A DNA stretch of 64,000 bases, taken from positions 1,512,769-1,576,768 of the forward strand of contig CM059624.1 of assembly GCA_030435675.1 (NCBI GenBank). Direction: 5' to 3'. Position 1 is the first letter of the stretch. Every line of letters begins with the position of its first letter. The notes under the pieces are model-generated. The model searched no databases. It worked only from the letters and a program-made list of their open reading frames with translations, and had not been told where the DNA came from. This DNA is from Steinernema hermaphroditum (Eukaryota; Nematoda; Chromadorea; Rhabditida; Steinernematidae). Of the stretch, positions 1 to 10,359 are shown piece after piece. Position numbers and translations under genes: made by a program.

Positions 1-73
1 GCATAAAGGTAAGTATCAGTACACAGAGCAGCAAGAGAACAAAATATTCTGCAAGTGCGACTTCTCGAAGCAT
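1..73 (-). CDS. 5' fragment of array chemoreceptor (copy 0, runs off window)
   Basis: The reverse strand from 73 opens with the N-terminus MLREVALAEY and a first hydrophobic segment. It is nearly identical to the starts of the three complete copies at 4438, 9272 and 11711. The rest of the gene lies left of the window. The upstream sequence (74-160) also matches the upstream sequence of the other copies. This is the fourth member of a minus-strand tandem array. Confidence 0.8.
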   Translation of the reverse strand, partial: MLREVALAEYFVLLLLCVLILTFM

Positions 74-2821
74 TAGCAGGGTGTAAATGAAGGTTATGAG
101 GTGATATGCACTGAAACAGATTTTCCGCGAAATTGTTTCAAGTTAATAATTAATAAACTCGCGCGCTGATGTTGGTAACTACGACTCATTATGGTGTTCC
201 AGGCCTTTTCGGGCCGACCCAATCATTGCGTGCAACACGAAAGGCTAAGAACGATCGCTCACTTAATGAATTCAGCAATTTTGAGAAAAAGAACGAGGGG
301 ACTCTATGTGAAGATTTCGGTTGGAATCAACAGCCCGGGAGCAGTCCGCTCATCGATGTTCGTGTTCAGATTATGTACTATAGACCCGGGAGTACACGAT
401 CTAGGAGAAAAGGCTCTAGCTATAACAGTGTCACTTGCAATGCTCAGGCATAATCGGCACGGGTGTGTCCGTACAGTCACTTTTGCCTTTCGAAGTGCAG
501 CTTCTCAGCTGTCTATGTGGCTGGAACATATTTCGTAATTGGTCCAGCGAAGTGCAAAATGAGAGTAAAAAGAGACGGCGGAATTGGTGAGGAAGAATCA
601 CATGATCAGTGGAGGCTTCCAAACGGGATCCTCCCGACGGCGCGCGTTGCCGAGCAGTGATGACGGCTCTTTCGAACAGACTAGCAACATATATTTATCG
701 CTAATTGGGCCATAATTGCGCTTACGTCCAACATTTTGATGAAAAGGTCGATGACGGGGTATGACTGGGAGCCTCGAGGTTAGCTCTGGGAGCTCTCACG
801 ACGATACGGTGGAGCAACTTATCCACTTGTTTGCGCGTTTGCACATCCAAGCGATGGTTAGCCCAGCATCCCAGGTTTCGCTCCATCCAGAGGGCGAAAC
901 TTTTTTTGCGTACTTTTTCCGTCCGTATGTTTAAACAATTTGCCTCAACTCAGCCAAACCTGTACCTTCGGGAAGTAGCGCATGCTACGCCAACTGTCTC
1001 TGTAGCTCATTACGAACTTGCTCCGTTTATAAACGGGCAGTGTCGGGTTCAGGTCGCCTCTGGGTCCTTATTTCGTGTGGGTGTTTTTGCCGTTCTGAAA
1101 TGAAACACACGCCAACGATCCTTCGTAAAAAAGCGATGCTATTTCATTGTGCAAACCGGTCATTTTTTTTGTGCAAACTGAGAGCCACCCCATTGGTTCC
1201 ATACGGCCCAACCGTCGCTTCTCTGTTTATATGGCAGGGATAAACTCGAACGGCCCTTGGTGTTTGAGGTCGTTTGGGACCGAGGCGATCATAGCGTGCA
1301 ACACGAAAGTCCAAGAGCGAACAATTACTCAAGTTAGTTTTGAGTGAGCAAATGTATCTTAATTCCCTGAAATTAGACTGTTCGGCGAAAAGCCGTCTCT
1401 TCGGGGATTTTCTTGACATGTCCGTCCCCTTTCGAATTCTGACCGTCCTTCTAGGAATCAGATGGATCTCGGACAAGGATGTGTCCTGTGTTATGTGAAG
1501 ATTTATCTATTGAGGGCAACTGAGGGCAAAAAAAAGAAAAAAGCACTCCGGTGCCGCCACTAAAGGCCTGCTTATTCTCGGAGGGTTAAACTATGCGTGT
1601 GGGGTATTTTTTGCCTAGCGCTAAACGAAAAAGGACACATGCACCGAGTGTGTTTAGGAGATTAAAGGTCGACGGCGGTACCCAAGAACTCAAAAGCGAC
1701 GCCATTTATTTTCCTTGCAACTATCATGCAATTGCCCGGCTAGCAACATAGACTTATGACCAAAGGAACAAATTTTGCTAATGTCCAACATTGTGATTTA
1801 TTAAAGAGTTTGGGTCTTTCATTTGCGTTCCCAGCGATCGGTCGGGTCGTCCACTCGCTCTCTCTCTGCGGCTGTCTGAGTTCGCTCGGATGAGTTGAGT
1901 GAGCGGTCGTTCTCGGCAATCGTTGATGGCGCAATGATCGCCCCGTTCCAATCCGTCGTGGCTGGCGTGGAACGTAAGCCAAATTATATCTCGCCAAGAA
2001 GACCGTCAACACCGCCCGACCACCCGCGCCGCCCACTCAAGCCGAAGAATCGCTCCAACTTCGAAGTCTGCTCCGGCAACCGCTCCGTTGATGCGTTTCT
2101 TTCGTCCGCCGAGCTCCACCTTCCGCGCTACTTCCGGATAAAGCTTTTTTGTTGCTTCGAAGCCCGCGCACACTGATGGGACAGCCGCCTTCAACTCCGA
2201 CGTCGTGCCCTCCGCTGAAGAAAGAAGAGAAGCAGCGACAACGGCGATATGCGGTTCTTCATTGTGCATTATGAGATTTCTTGCATGACGAATGTCATTG
2301 AGTCAAGAGTAAATGTAAAATGCAATGTCAAGAGCTTGATAAATGGGCGCGATTAGTATGACTCGAAGTCTCGAATGGACAGCTATTTGTGATGTAGAAC
2401 GGGTAGCTTTTGTACCAATTGATTACTGGTGCTGGGAATTCGATGAGTTTGTGAGGGACCGCTTCAGGGATGTGCAGTACACTCTCTGGTCCACGACCAC
2501 TTATTTTCGACGAGCGCTTCCTTAGGTACAACTAGTGTGATGTTTGCCTATTGAAGTCCAGTGAACCAACAGCTTGTCAATCGTCAATCATGGCTCAATG
2601 CGAACGTTTTTCATTCGTTATCGGCCGGTGTCGGTGGAGATCGAAGAGCTGAATCTGAAAAACACGACAGCAGAGCACAGTGAGTGAAGACGAATCCCAA
2701 GATGCCCAACAGTCTTCAGGACGAGAGTTCGATCCTCTTGGCGGCGCGCGTTTGTCGAGTAGTGGTAACGGCTCGCTCGTTGAGACGCTGAAATAAACTA
2801 TCCACTTACTTACATATTACT
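74..2821. other. intergenic, degenerate duplicated segments
   Basis: I see no supportable gene in these 2.7 kb. The stretch is a mosaic of segments that recur between the receptor copies: 1190-1330 resembles 4590-4690 and 9410-9490, and 2343-2490 resembles 5167-5230 and 12395-12480. They look like remnants of the unit that was tandemly duplicated. A GC-rich segment at 2036-2240 belongs to a dispersed repeat also seen near 28.35 and 33.85 kb. Confidence 0.5.
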
Positions 2822-4438
2822 TTATTTTTTCACAGTACTCACAACATTCACACAAACAACATGTTTCTTCTTCTTTACTGCGATCAAATAATAGGCCAAA
2901 GTTTGCGCTGCGCCATCTACAACCACTCCGATGGTTCCGTACGGCCCTACGTACGTGCCAGCTACGATATGAAGCACGGCCTCCATGAAGAAACCTACAG
3001 TCATGGGCACTGTTTCGAACAGAAACAAGGCGTAGAACGCATATTGAACGAATCTGTTGTTCTGAAGATCCAAATATATAAGAGATTTTTGCATGTAGAC
3101 TCACTCGTTGTTCAGCCAGAGATCGCATTACTTTCCTGTGCTTGTGAAGCAGTAAAAGGGTACACGACCCAAGAATAGTGCTGGCCAACGACGAAGCGAG
3201 TAGAGCGATGTTTAACCACACAAGAACGCGTAGTCTGTCGAAATCCAAGCAATGGTTAGCCCAGCATCCTGTATATGAACGTAAATATTTGTGCTGACCA
3301 GGCAACTTTCTGAAGTGTCCGCCTCAGATCGAGCTGAAAATTGGCTCCCTTCTCGGCATTCCTTATTGAACGCAACGTCAAACTTTTTACTTTTTCAGCA
3401 TGTAGAAGAACGTGGCGAATGTTCTTTTGTATGTTTTAACAATTAGCTTCAACATTACCAGCAAAGCATCAACTGTCTGTGTGGTCAAGTTTGGTAGTGT
3501 CAGGGATCCTAATCGAATCCGAATCCCAAACCGAACTCATTTTGAACAACAATCTTTTCGTGACTGCCATTTTTCGGGTCCGAGTTCGGCATCATTCCTT
3601 TTCCGTTTTCCTCATTTCGCGTGCTTCATCGTTTTGAGCACGCTAGTATCTTGGTTACCGTTTTTCGTAACCGAACACGGCACACTTCCCAAGCATTTCC
3701 TTTTCGTTTTCTTTATTTCACGTGTTGTGATGACTGACGAAAACAAACATAGAATAAACTTCAACCAGTTCGAGGAGAAAACCACCGTGGCAGGTTTCAC
3801 AATACTGCCCATACTGATTGGGACGTGATTTTTCTTAGGGTGTTTTCATAATTAGGTGGGCTTATAAACCGACGAGCTTTTGGAATTAGACCTAACTGAT
3901 ATTTGCCTGTAGCTCGATCTGGGGCGGACACTTCGAAAGGTTCCTTTGTAAAAAAGCAAACTGTACCTTCTGGAAGGGGTGCCATGTGCGCATCGTTATC
4001 ATCAATACCGTAGTATGTGCCTAAAGCAGCAAGTCCTGCAAACGCGAAAAGCAGAAGAACAACAACCACACGATTAAACTTCTTTGTCGATGTTGTAGGG
4101 TAAAGAATGTGGAAGATTCGTTGAGAAAATAGAGCGATTGTAGCGCAGTTGCTGAACTGTCGTACAACCACCATCGCATTTCCATTGGCGACCAGCCTTA
4201 GCATACTGCTTGGTGTACTTTCCATCATCGAAAGACAAATCAGAATCCATTGAGTGGAGAATAAAAAGACCAAGACAGCAGAAACGGTGTGGCATCCAAG
4301 AACGAAACATAGGGCTGGGCTGGTCTTCCATCTGGACACAAACGATTGCGCTCGTAAAATTAGGAGCATAAAGCTAAGTGTCAGTATAGAGAGCACCGAT
4401 AGAGCAAAATACTCTGCAAGGGCGACTTCTCGCAGCAT
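2822..4438 (-). CDS. seven-transmembrane chemoreceptor, array copy A
   Basis: Predicted exons 4438-3967, 3268-3105 and 3061-2822 give 291 residues. Intron 1 (698 bases, AAG|GTACAG to TATACAG) and intron 2 (43 bases, CGA|GTGAGT to TCTTCAG) agree in phase. Seven hydrophobic segments can be placed: four in exon 1 (about residues 8-30, 40-65, 80-112, 118-140), one in exon 2, two in exon 3. The segment-3 end SQRIFHILYP sits where nematode receptors have an E/DR-like motif. The tail is lysine-rich. I assign it to the nematode serpentine chemoreceptors but not firmly to a class; Sra/Srab-like is my best guess. Such proteins act in the membranes of sensory neurons. The AATAAA signal overlaps the stop codon. 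Confidence 0.8.
3304..3340 (+). repeat. inverted repeat arm inside intron 1 of copy A (acceptor side)
   Basis: This arm carries GTCCGCCTCAGATCGAGCT. It is complementary to the arm at about 3912-3955 on the donor side of the same intron (GTCCGCCCCAGATCGAGCT on the reverse strand), at roughly 30 of 35 positions. The two arms lie just inside the splice sites and would pair in the pre-mRNA. Equivalent arms occur in copies B and C. Confidence 0.75.
3912..3955 (-). repeat. inverted repeat arm inside intron 1 of copy A (donor side)
   Basis: Partner of the arm at 3304-3340. It starts about 12 bases inside the intron. The protein frame runs on into it by chance, which hides the donor at 3966. Confidence 0.75.
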
Positions 4439-5229
4439 TAGCAGGGTGTAAATTAAGCTTTGGTGGTAATGCGAACTGAAACAGATTTCCCGAGAAATTG
4501 TGCGAAATTAATAATTGATAAACTCGGCTGCTGCAGACATGTTCGCGACTGGCGACACAGTGAAACTATGCCTCTTTTGCGTCCTTTTGCGGACGAGGCG
4601 ATCATTGCGTGAAGCACGAAAGTCCAAGAGCGAACTACTCGATTACTGAACTCACTTGTGAGAGAGCGAACGAACAATTGACAAAAAAGACCCGTGAGAG
4701 AAAGCCCCGGGAGAAGAACACCCGCTATTAGCAGGGTACCCTCCACGCACTGAAAGCCAAGCCTTCCAGCGGTAAACACACGAAAGGCCTGACGGCCTTG
4801 GAATTACCTGGAACTTTAGGACTGGGATGTCTCCCCTGTTATGTGAAGATGTATCCGTTGGCAGTGCCTATTGAGAGAAAATGCAAAAAGAGAAACGCTC
4901 CTGTGCGACCACCGGCTATACACGGCGAAGGAACCCGTGCGTGCGCATGTATTTTTGGCGCGGGGTATTTTTTGCTCCGTGGCAAGCGAAAAAGGACGCG
5001 CGCATGGCTTATCACCTTTAGGAGACTAGAGGTCGGCGTCAGCGGCACTGGAGAACAAATAAGCGGCGTCGCAGATTGCCCGGCTAGCAACATATGTATA
5101 TTTATCGCTAATTGGACGCTAATTGCGCTTACGTCCAACATTTTGATGAAAAGGTCGATGACGGGAAGCGATTAGCACGGCTCGGAGCCTCGAATGGGTG
5201 GCTACTTGTGACGTGGGACCTAGGAAAGA
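4439..5229. other. intergenic between copies A and B (left part)
   Basis: No gene supported. 4860-4945 recurs at 7125-7190, the other side of the transposon insertion, so the spacer itself carries repeated segments. The region from 4439 to about 4700 is the duplicated upstream flank shared with the other receptor copies. Confidence 0.5.
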
Positions 5230-5945
5230 CCTAGGACCAGGGATGTGCGGAATTCCGTTTCCGTTTCCGCAAAACGGAAATTTCCGCGTTTTTTTGGTGA
5301 TTTCCGTTTCCGTTTCCGTTTCCGTTTTGCTCGACCGAAGAATTCCGTTTCCGTTTCCGTTTGGAAGGCCAAATCGTGGAAATCTCAAACGGAAATCCTA
5401 CTCCCAGAATGGCTCAACCTTCCCGTTCGCGCACCCACACACGTCGCTTTTTCTCCACACCAACGCTTACATCTCACCGCGCTTTGCCTGCGCTGCGTGT
5501 TACGGGATACTATCTCGTGCGCGCAATGGCTTTTAGAAGATTGCGCACCGCCGCGCAGACTGTATTGCAAAAGTTTTCGATGTGTCGCAGTCTCAAAGTA
5601 AGATGCCTTCCATTTTGAGGTCGTTTCAGGCAGATTGAGTGATGTGTGCAGGAACGTAACACGCCTTTAACGTGAATTTCGCTCGACGAATAGGATAACT
5701 GGCTCCGTTCTCATTGTTTTTAAACAGGAACATGCATTCTAGAGTGAACTAAGAAAGGCTACAGAATTTTATAGTCACTAATGCACGTCCCTTCACTTTT
5801 GTCATTTTGGGAAGCTACTGAGGAATCTGACCGGATCAAAGTCATTCAAAGTGCTCAAAGCTGCTCAAAGTCAATAAATCTCCTCTAGTTTGTGTTCTTA
5901 CCAAGCAAAGACTACTCCCTAGACGTGACTAATATCCCTCCAGAT

Positions 5946-6453
5946 TAGAGTTGTCATCGGGTCAAACCCGAAAATCCGCATTTTTTGCAGTATGGACCAA
6001 TTTTGAAGTCCAATCGAGAAACTTCCAAGTGCGCTGGCTTCGCCCCAATGTCACTGCCCAGCGAGTTTACGAGTTTACGAGTTTATTTCTCGTATCAAAA
6101 AGGCTTACACCTTGCGAGACGTCATATATATGCACAAGAAACCACACTGTCACTCCGTAGTCGGCGGTCTTCTTCTGGCTTCGGCACAGCAGAGTAAAAC
6201 CGGCACAATCAAAAAACTTGCCCGAACAACGAAAAGGTCCATTCAAAAATTTTCGGATTCAGATTTTCGGGTTCGGGTTCGGGTTTCACCCATAATTGGA
6301 CCTTGTTTTGCTGCGCGGCCAAATGTTTTTGATTGTGCTGGGCTGCGACGTTGGGGCGAAGACAGCGCACTTGGAAGTTTCTCGATCGGACTTCAAAATT
6401 GGTCCGTACTGCAAAAAATGCGGATTTTCGGGTTCGACCCGATGACAACTCTA
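5946..6453. mobile_element. hAT-like MITE nested in the 5238-7012 element, 508 bp
   Basis: Terminal inverted repeats begin TAGAGTTGTCATCGGGT and extend for about 115 bases. They are flanked by a perfect 8-base duplication CTCCAGAT at 5938-5945 and 6454-6461. The element lies wholly inside the larger one, so it inserted later. Its centre contains a copy of a third repeat (about 6079-6185). A short relic of the same terminus occurs at about 57608-57640. Confidence 0.85.
6079..6185 (+). repeat. dispersed ~105-bp repeat, copy 1
   Basis: It starts GAGTTTATTTCTCGTAT and ends near CTTCTGGCTTCGGCAC. Related copies lie at about 20720-20835 (opposite strand) and 51960-52070. The other two copies lack the flanking arms of the 508-bp MITE, so this is an independent unit, now three levels deep in nested insertions. 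Confidence 0.65.
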
Positions 6454-7020
6454 CTCCAGATGAACACTATGAGGTTGGTCCATCTCCATTCTAGATTCAG
6501 CTTTGTTCGCTCCGAAACAATGAAAAGGCGTTGAGAAACAATCATCATGACACAAATAGATTGACCAATGTGTATCCAGAACTGAGTGCTCACTTTGGAA
6601 GGTCCCCAAGTGAGACTTGTTAAATTTAAGCTATTAAATGTTTTGGCAGAACACAGATTGTAACATAGACTACAGGGCAAATTGTAAGAAGTGCAATTGA
6701 AGCAGTATTTGACCTCATAAGTTTGAAATAGTGTTATTCGAAAACCTCATCAAAAACTGGATGTAAAACATCGAAATATTTTACGCTCTAAATACGCCAA
6801 AACTGGCACGCGAAAATTTCCGTTTCCGTTTCCGCAAAACGGAAATTTCCGCGTTTTTTGGCGATTTCCGTTTCCGTTTCCGTTTGGACGGACCCTAAAT
6901 TTCCGTTTCCGTTTGGACGGACCCTAAATTTCCGTTTCCGTTTCCGTTTGAACGGACCCCAAATTTCCGTTTCCGTTTCCGTTTTGCAAAATTTTATTTC
7001 CGCACATCCCTGCCTAGGAC

Positions 7021-7873
7021 CCGAAAAAGTGGTTTTTGTAACAATCCTCGGGGATTGTCAACCGTTTGTGTGGTTCAATGCGAATGTGTTGCGTAATTGG
7101 TCGGTGTCTGTGGAGATCGAAGAGCAGGGAAAAAAGATACAGAAACGCTCCTGTGCGACCACTGGCTAAACACGGCGAAGGAACCCGTGATTTCCAACAG
7201 ATAGCAGTGCAGGCTTCGAAACAAGACCACGATCCTCTTGGCCAGCAGTGGTGACAGCTCTCTCGGCGATATACTCTCAGTTTGCACAAGAAAATGATCA
7301 GTTTTAAAAAAGGAGTAGCATAAGAAATATGTATACTAATATGTATAAGAAATGGTGATGTATCCGTATGATGTATAACGTCAGAGACAACGCCTTCCAG
7401 GTCGGCGTATCCCATAATCGCTCCAGCTCTGGTGACGTACTTCTGCTTGAACTCGCGGAACGAAAACATCGCGTATCCGGGTTCGCTCCTCGTGTTGAAC
7501 TTGTTGCAAAGTTTTCAGTCACTCCTCTAGCGGCATTTTCGTACTTCTACAACGATGACGACGGTTCGAAGCTTAGCCCAGGTGTAAACGTAAGAGTAAG
7601 TCGTCATCGCTCATATTGATCAGTTTGATGATCAGATTCCTAAGCCATAGCGCGTGTATTTTTGCAACAATACCACTGGTGGGATGTGGTATAACCGGGC
7701 CAGGGAGAACAGATACAAGCAAAAGAACTCAAGCCTCTGGAGATGTACATATTGAAATCACATTCAAGTGGACTCCGGAGGATTATTTATATCCGTAGCG
7801 ATTCAATTTTTGATTGAAACTGGGGTTTTTGTGAAAAGTAACGCTTTGTGCAAACTGTATGTATATTATTTTA
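7021..7873. other. intergenic, right of the transposon
   Basis: No gene supported. The sequence from 7040 continues the duplicated spacer interrupted by the hAT-like insertion, including the 7125-7190 block that matches 4880-4945. Confidence 0.5.
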
Positions 7874-9272
7874 TTATTTCATAGTGCTCACAATATTCAC
7901 AACAGATTTGCTCTTCTTTAGTGCGATCAAATAATAAGCCGAAGTTTGCGTTGCACAATCCAGAGCCACTCCAATGGTTCCATACGGCCCTACGTACATG
8001 CCAGCTACGATATGTAGCACGGCTTCGACGAAGAAACCTATAGACATCGGCACTGTTTCGAACAGGAACTGGGCGTAGAACACATATCGAACGAATTTGT
8101 TTTTCTGAAAGACCCAAATGTATTGAACATTCTTCCATGTAGACCTACTCGTTGCTCAGCCAGAGACCGCATTACTTTCCTGTGTTTGTAAAGCAGCAAG
8201 AGCGTAGTAGACCCAAGAACAGTGCTGGCCAACGACGAAGTGACTAATGTGATATTTAACCACACAAGAACGCGTACTCTATCGAATTCCAGGCAGTGGT
8301 TAGCCCAGCATCCTGTATACAATATATGAACGTTAAGAATGGTTTTGATTAGGAAACTTCGCAAAGTGTCCGCTCCGGATCAAGTTGAAAATGGGCGCAC
8401 GGTTAGACATGCGTTAGTGAGCGCTCCACAAGAAAACTCGTCAGCCTTCTGTGTAAACAGAACGCTTGTTTTAATTTATTCTTGGTTACCATTTTTCGGG
8501 TAAAAGTGCAGAACATTCCCAATCGTTCCTTTTTCGTTTTTCTCATTCGCGTGCTGCGAACATTGACAGAAATATAAAATGAACTTTGACCAGTTCGAGC
8601 ACTAAACCTTCGTGGTAGGTTTAATCATATTCCTATACTGGTTTCGAGGTGACATTTCTTAAGGGAGCTAAGACGGTCAGTTCGGCTTAGAAGCCGACGA
8701 ATTTTTGGCTTTAACCTTCACCAACGTATGCCTACCTGCATTTTAGCTCGTCCTTAGGCGGACACTTTGAAAGGTTCCTTTGTAAAAAAGCAAACTGTAC
8801 CTTCAGCAAGGGGCGCCATATGCGCGTCGTTATCATCAATACCGTAGTATGTGCCTAAAGCAGCAAGTCCTGCAAACGCGAAAAGTAGGAAGACAACAGC
8901 CATATAATTAAAATTTTTTGCCGATGTTGTGGGATACAGAATGTGGAAGATTCGCTGAGAAAACAACGTGATTGTTGCGCAGTTGCTGAACTGTCGGACA
9001 ACAACCATCGCATTTCCATTGGCGACCAGCCTTAGCATACTGCTAGGTGTACTTTCCATCATCGAAAGACAAATAAGAATCCATTGAGTGGAGAATAAAA
9101 TAGCCAAAACGGCAGAAATCGTGTGGCATCCAAGAACGAAACACAACGGAGGGCTGGTCTTCCATCGGGACGCAAGCGATTGCGCTCGTGAAATGAGGAG
9201 CATAAACGTAAGTGTCAGTACGCAGAGCGCCAACAGAGCAAAATACTCTGCAAGGGCAACTTCTCGCAACAT
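7874..9272 (-). CDS. seven-transmembrane chemoreceptor, array copy B
   Basis: Exons 9272-8801, 8312-8149 and 8104-7874 give 288 residues with matching phases. Intron 1 is 488 bases (GAAG|GTACAG to TATACAG) and intron 2 is 44 bases (CGA|GTAGGT to TTTCAG). Exon 1 is very close to copy A, so this is a recent duplicate. The frame is intact from ATG to TAA. AATAAA begins at the second base of the stop codon, so the 3' untranslated region must be very short. Reading straight on past the donor would meet a stop, which supports the intron. Class assignment is as uncertain as for copy A. Confidence 0.8.
8350..8785. repeat. intron 1 inverted-repeat pair, copy B
   Basis: Arms at about 8350-8386 and 8748-8785 are diverged versions of the copy A arms (GTGTCCGCTCCGGATCAAG against GTGTCCGCCTAAGGACGAG). 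The central 360 bases share a block with copy A (8560-8650 resembles 3735-3830), so the whole intron content is orthologous rather than independently inserted. Confidence 0.65.
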
Positions 9273-10359
9273 TAGCAGGGTGTAAATGAATGTTGCGGGG
9301 TAATGCGCACTGAAACAGATTTCCCGCTAAATTGAGCGAAATTAATAATTGATAAACTCGGACGATGTGGGTACGGCGTTGGTGGTATGTTGGCGAGGCG
9401 GTGAAACTACGCCACATTGGTGTTTCAAGCTTTTTTGGGACCGATGCGATCATTGCGTGCTAAGGCCAACGGCCAAGGACCGCTTACTCAACTTATTTCT
9501 GAGAGAGCGAACGAACGAACGACCTGACCGATCGTCATCGACACAAATAGAAGAAATGGGCAAAGGCCCAAGAGAAAGAGATGCAGGAGAAAGAGATCCA
9601 GAAGAGAGAGATCCAGGAGAAAAACACACCGCGGCACCCGTAAAGCATAAGCAAAACCGGTCCTGGGAACTACAAAATTACGAATTTATTTGTGATATCG
9701 AAAATTGTTGTTGATCATCACGCGAGTGCGCCATTCATCTAGTCGGCTGGACCACGGGCAAGTAAGTGTAAGAAAAGCCAATTCAAGCCAGTGCCTAAGC
9801 TATGTGAGCAAAATACAAGAGATGAAACGCTGCTGTGCGACCATTCACGCTACTTAAGGCCTGGTCATACCCGGAGAAGTAAGCCATGCGTGCGTATCTT
9901 TCCATTTACCAGGTATTTGTTTATTTCGCGGCAAATAAAAAAGGACGCTCGCGCGTCTGTCCCTACCGAGTATATGTCGGCCTTTAGGATATCAGAGGAC
10001 GACGATGCTGGCACTTGAGAACTTGCAAACGGTGCCACTTACTCTGCTTTCAGTTTCCACAGCACCCATCATAGATTACCCTGCTGTGAATATGTAATTA
10101 TGTCGAAAGGGGCAAATTAGGCTACTGTTCTAAACGTTGACGGAGAGGTGGATAACTGGAAGCGATGAGCAAGGTCCGTAGCCGCAAATTAGTTGGGTTA
10201 ATGACGTGATTTTTGAACGAATACAATTAGGAGCGCTGGGGATTTGAACGGTTTATAAGGCAGCACATCTTTAGCTTTAAATAGTCAACAAGGTCACTTA
10301 TGCCTGATCTGAACCAGTATTCTCTTGGAACATCTTATTCACTTATTTGGATTATTTTA
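9273..10359. other. intergenic between copies B and C
   Basis: No gene supported. 9273-9360 is the duplicated upstream flank. 9555-9625 is a purine-rich tract of imperfect GAGAAAGAGATCCAG units. The remainder shares fragments with 11900-12300. Confidence 0.45.

Larger units (their letters stand above)
5238..7012. mobile_element. hAT-like non-autonomous DNA element, 1775 bp
   Basis: The ends are inverted (CAGGGATGTGCGGAA and its complement) and flanked by a perfect 8-base direct repeat CCTAGGAC at 5230-5237 and 7013-7020. An 8-base target duplication with a CAG terminus is characteristic of hAT transposons. Both subterminal regions (5250-5385 and 6815-7000) are arrays of TTTCCG hexamers. No transposase is visible, so it would need a helper. 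Open frames across the arrays are low-complexity artefacts. It hosts a second element at 5946-6453. Confidence 0.85.

Noticed and set aside
3412..3828. Plus-strand open frame of 138 codons inside intron 1 of receptor copy A
   Set aside because: It lies between the intron's inverted repeats. The homologous stretch in copy B is broken by stops, and the composition is not protein-like.
5198..5601. Several overlapping frames rich in Phe, Arg, Ser and Val
   Set aside because: They are translations of the TTTCCG hexamer arrays of the hAT-like element.
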